A stretch of DNA of 64,000 bases from Chryseobacterium defluvii. Its GTDB lineage: Bacteria > Bacteroidota > Bacteroidia > Flavobacteriales > Weeksellaceae. The position numbers and the translations under genes were made by a program. Where the stretch lies: assembly GCF_003634775.1 (NCBI RefSeq), contig NZ_RBXB01000002.1, forward strand, positions 1 to 64,000, in the 5' to 3' direction. Shown piece by piece: positions 61,795 to 64,000 of the stretch (position 1 is the first letter of the stretch; the number at the start of each line of letters is the position of its first letter). The notes below the pieces were generated by a model. That model was not told where the DNA came from. It was given only the letters and a program-made list of their open reading frames with translations, and ran no database searches.

Positions 61795-62646
61795 TTAGTA
61801 ATCAGAAGGTGCTTCTAAATATAATTGTTTGAAAGCAGTATCCAGTTGCTCATCGTTAGGAGCTTTTCCGTGCCAAGCGTGAGTTCCCATCATATAATCT
61901 ACACCATAACCCATTTCCGTATGAAGGATGATCACTACAGGTTTTCCCTTTCCTGTTTCTGATTTTGCTTTTTCAAGAATAGCAATTACCGCTTCAAGAT
62001 CGTTACCGTTCTTTTCTTCAAGAACTGTCCACCCGAAGGCTTCAAGCTTAGCATGAAGATTACCTAGGCTTAATACATCATCCGTATCTCCATCAATCTG
62101 ACGACCATTGTAATCAATCGTTGAAATAATGTTATCTACTTTTTTCGCTGCTGCAAACATCAACGCTTCCCAGATCTGACCTTCCTGAAGCTCACCGTCT
62201 CCGTGTAAAGAGTACACAAGAGAAGCATCACCATCCAGTTTTTTACCTAAAGCGGTACCAATAGCTACAGATAATCCCTGTCCAAGAGATCCTGAAGCGA
62301 TACGGATACCCGGTAAACCCTCATGAGTCGTAGGGTGACCTTGTAATCTTGAATCTAATTTTCTGAAAGTTCTCAGCTCATCTACCGGGAAGAAACCGAA
62401 TCTTGCCAAAGTAGAGTAGTACACCGGTGAAATATGCCCGTTGGAAAGATAAAAATGATCTTCATTTTTGCCTTCCATTGTGAAAGGAAGCTTATAGTTC
62501 ATTACCTTTCCGTAAAGTGCTGTGAAGTATTCTGTACAACCTAAACTTCCGCCCGGGTGTCCTGAATTAACAGCATGAACCATTCTTAAAATGTCTCTTC
62601 TGATTTGCGTAGTAAGAGATTTTAACTCTTCGATACTTTTACTCAT
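61795..62646 (-). CDS. Transketolase, N-terminal (PP) subunit
   Basis: 283 residues, the thiamine-diphosphate-binding half. Motifs: 'VNSGHPGGSLGCTEYFTALY', 'LSNGHISPVYYSTLA', 'SGSLGQGLSVAIGTALG' and the diphosphate/magnesium motif 'SLHGDGELQEGQIWEA' with downstream Asn ('STIDYNGRQ'). Forms the active enzyme with the subunit at 59682. Upstream it has a TTCGCGTGCAAA box shared with the small secreted protein gene at 51.9 kb. First gene of the three-gene unit. Confidence 0.95.
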   Translation of the reverse strand: MSKSIEELKSLTTQIRRDILRMVHAVNSGHPGGSLGCTEYFTALYGKVMNYKLPFTMEGKNEDHFYLSNGHISPVYYSTLARFGFFPVDELRTFRKLDSRLQGHPTTHEGLPGIRIASGSLGQGLSVAIGTALGKKLDGDASLVYSLHGDGELQEGQIWEALMFAAAKKVDNIISTIDYNGRQIDGDTDDVLSLGNLHAKLEAFGWTVLEEKNGNDLEAVIAILEKAKSETGKGKPVVIILHTEMGYGVDYMMGTHAWHGKAPNDEQLDTAFKQLYLEAPSDY

Positions 62647-62659
62647 TATATCTGATTTA

Positions 62660-62671
62660 TTTGCACGCGAA
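62660..62671 (-). promoter_or_regulatory. TTCGCGTGCAAA box upstream of transketolase
   Basis: Minus strand reads TAAATTCGCGTGCAAA; the 12-mer is identical to that at 51905-51916. TAAATTCG looks like a -7 box with one mismatch. Confidence 0.45.
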
Positions 62672-62706
62672 TTTACAACTTTTTAATGGCTTACAAAAAT
62701 GCAAAA

Positions 62707-62725
62707 TCCGAGCGGAAAACTCGGA
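62707..62725 (-). terminator. Terminator of the 172-residue secreted protein gene
   Basis: 6-bp stem TCCGAG/CTCGGA with 7-nt loop, followed on the minus strand by TTTTGC. Confidence 0.6.
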
Positions 62726-62755
62726 CTCTGAATTATTTAAATAATAGGTTTTCTT

Positions 62756-63274
62756 TTAACAGCCTTCGTTCATGTATACAGACATTTCCGTAACAATATT
62801 ATTAAGAAATCTGAAAGAAAGCATCGTTCCCGCATCATCATCGTTAAGGATAAAGTAGCTTTCGTTTTTTAATTTCTCACCCTTATCATTCCACGCGGGA
62901 TACGCAGAAAAACTGGAATAATTTTTATAGGCATTGATAACTTCGTCTTTGGTGCTTCCTACCCCGATACCACTTTTGGTCTTGAATTTTTTACTTTTTG
63001 TAGAAATTCCGTACACACTTTGCCTGTTAGGATTCTTTTCATCAATATATCTTTCGTAAATATCGATGAGAATGATCTCCCCGCTATATTTTACAGTGTT
63101 TTTGGATTCTCCGTCAGATAGTTTCAGTTTGGTTCCTGAAAGTTTTTCCGCTTCGGTTTTATCCATAAACATTTTAAATGGTCCGATTCTTAACGTGGAA
63201 ACTTCAAGGTTTTCCTGAGCCGTCATCAAGCTGAATGTGAATACACATAATAGTAGCTGGATAATTTTTTTCAT
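62756..63274 (-). CDS. Secreted protein of unknown function
   Basis: 172 residues. Signal peptide 1-19 (ending LMTAQ). The rest has no recognised domain; a 'GIGVGSTKDEVINAYKNYS' segment resembles the short helix-strand motif of SmpA/BamE- and BLIP-like domains, which measure ~50 residues and are common in exported proteins. C-terminus ends EGC, so the single Cys is the last residue. It is 39 nt downstream of the symporter gene in the same direction and may share its transcript. Confidence 0.72.
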   Translation of the reverse strand: MKKIIQLLLCVFTFSLMTAQENLEVSTLRIGPFKMFMDKTEAEKLSGTKLKLSDGESKNTVKYSGEIILIDIYERYIDEKNPNRQSVYGISTKSKKFKTKSGIGVGSTKDEVINAYKNYSSFSAYPAWNDKGEKLKNESYFILNDDDAGTMLSFRFLNNIVTEMSVYMNEGC

Positions 63275-63312
63275 AGTTGTTATATTTTGATTGTTAAGTG
63301 TTGCATTAATGT

Positions 63313-64000
63313 TTATTTTTTCCTGATCAGGAACAGTCCGATGAATGTCAGTAATCCGTTGATGATCAGTAATTCCAATCCGATTTTAAAGTCCCCGAAG
63401 ATATTGCTTTGGTATTTATCAATGAAATAAGAGATCACAGGTGCCGCGATACAAACGTAAGGAACAAGACGGTCCTTCACTTTATATTTGGTGAAAATTC
63501 CGAAGGCAAAAAGTCCTAAAAGCGGGCCATAAGTAAAGCCTGCAAGCTTCAGGATTAATCCGATCATGGAATTATCATTGATCACTTTAAATATGATCAC
63601 CATAACCAGGAACGAAAGCGCTACAAGTAAGTGAACCGTTTTTCTGAATTTCTCTTTCTTTCCGTCATCCCAGTCTTTTCTTTCCTTCATTCCGAAGATA
63701 TCAATACATAAAGAAGAGGTCAGAGCGGTCATTGCGCCATCCGCACTTGGAAATAGTGCCGAAATTAATGCAATAATGAAAATAATTGAAATAAAACCGG
63801 GCATATGATTTAAAGCCACTTCCGGAAATATCTTATCCCCGAAAATATCTTTCCCGTTCAGCAAAAATTCTTTTTTAGCAACACCGTCTTTCATTACTTC
63901 TGTAAGCTGGGCTCCTTCACTTTCTCCGAAAAGATAAAGAAGACCTCCCATGTAAAGGAACAGGGAAATCACACCCAATAAAATGAAACCAAGTGTTACC
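63313..64000 (-). CDS. Sodium:solute symporter, C-terminal part
   Basis: About 229 residues are visible; the frame stays open to base 64000, so the 5' part is outside the window. At least five transmembrane helices. 'FIIALISALFPSADGAMTAL' is the conserved SSS-family helix (TM8-like Ser/Ala-rich sodium site), followed by 'SSLCIDIFGM' and later 'KLAGFTYGPLLGLFAFGIFT', typical of the family. The large loop with 'FLLNGKDIFGDKIFPEVALN' precedes it. Substrate unknown; close Bacteroidota relatives are often annotated for sugars, sialic acid or proline. Confidence 0.9.
   Translation of the reverse strand, partial: VTLGFILLGVISLFLYMGGLLYLFGESEGAQLTEVMKDGVAKKEFLLNGKDIFGDKIFPEVALNHMPGFISIIFIIALISALFPSADGAMTALTSSLCIDIFGMKERKDWDDGKKEKFRKTVHLLVALSFLVMVIIFKVINDNSMIGLILKLAGFTYGPLLGLFAFGIFTKYKVKDRLVPYVCIAAPVISYFIDKYQSNIFGDFKIGLELLIINGLLTFIGLFLIRKK

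Overview
The window reads as a chromosomal segment of an aerobic, low-GC member of the Bacteroidota, most likely Chryseobacterium or a close relative in the Weeksellaceae/Flavobacteriaceae. Three things support this. The gldK-gldL-gldM-gldN cluster of the type IX secretion system (T9SS) and gliding machinery follows glmS. Exported proteins carry T9SS type A C-terminal sorting domains. Promoters match the Bacteroidota -7 box TAnnTTTG, usually continuing as TAnnTTTGCA, and Shine-Dalgarno sites are mostly absent. The genus is inferred from protein style; no 16S gene is present.

Layout. 1-2.6 kb: 3' end of a repeat-rich surface protein, an overlapping pair of small helix-turn-helix (HTH) ORFs, an unrecognised gene and a DUF6496 gene. 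2.9-7.3 kb: two tandem sulfatases plus a lipoprotein formylglycine-generating enzyme, a self-contained exported sulfatase cassette. 7.4-17 kb: mixed housekeeping genes (GT35 phosphorylase-like enzyme, nuclease-like unknown, DinB-like protein, mtaB, glutamate-synthase-like protein, FKBP-like lipoprotein, S4 protein, aroK, a Lys-Leu-Lys tRNA cluster, panC). 17.2-26.3 kb: starch-synthase-like protein, DUF4270 lipoprotein, glmS and gldKLMN. 26.3-29.2 kb: FAD oxidoreductase, SemiSWEET, two small lipoproteins, a small membrane protein. 29.4-35.1 kb: a complete RND efflux operon. 35.3-44.3 kb: a four-gene operon with a T9SS-sorted propeller-like protein, a 1188-residue SpvB/YD-like shell protein, a 1186-residue Rhs protein with a variable C-terminal toxin-like domain, and a 93-residue probable immunity protein. 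It is followed by a broken HTH regulator. 44.9-53.7 kb: M20 peptidase, unknown protein, tRNA-Ser, asparaginase, TrmH-type methylase, T9SS-sorted M43 metalloprotease, small secreted protein, rsmE, tsaD. 53.7-64 kb: a TamB-like giant, an Lrp regulator, a small membrane protein, split transketolase around an exported unknown, and the end of a sodium:solute symporter.

How parts may work together. The T9SS genes encode the motor and ring that would export the sorted proteins at 35.3 and 49.5 kb. The Rhs operon is the best candidate for a poorly described system: a three-part shell reminiscent of the B/C half of Tc toxins, divided over three genes, with one part carrying a T9SS tag and the effector tip carrying a GNAT-like motif. 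The sulfatase cassette suggests cysteine-to-formylglycine maturation outside the cytoplasm, because the maturase is itself a lipoprotein. The GT35 protein lacks the lysine that normally anchors pyridoxal phosphate. All family calls come from reading motifs by eye; no database search was possible.
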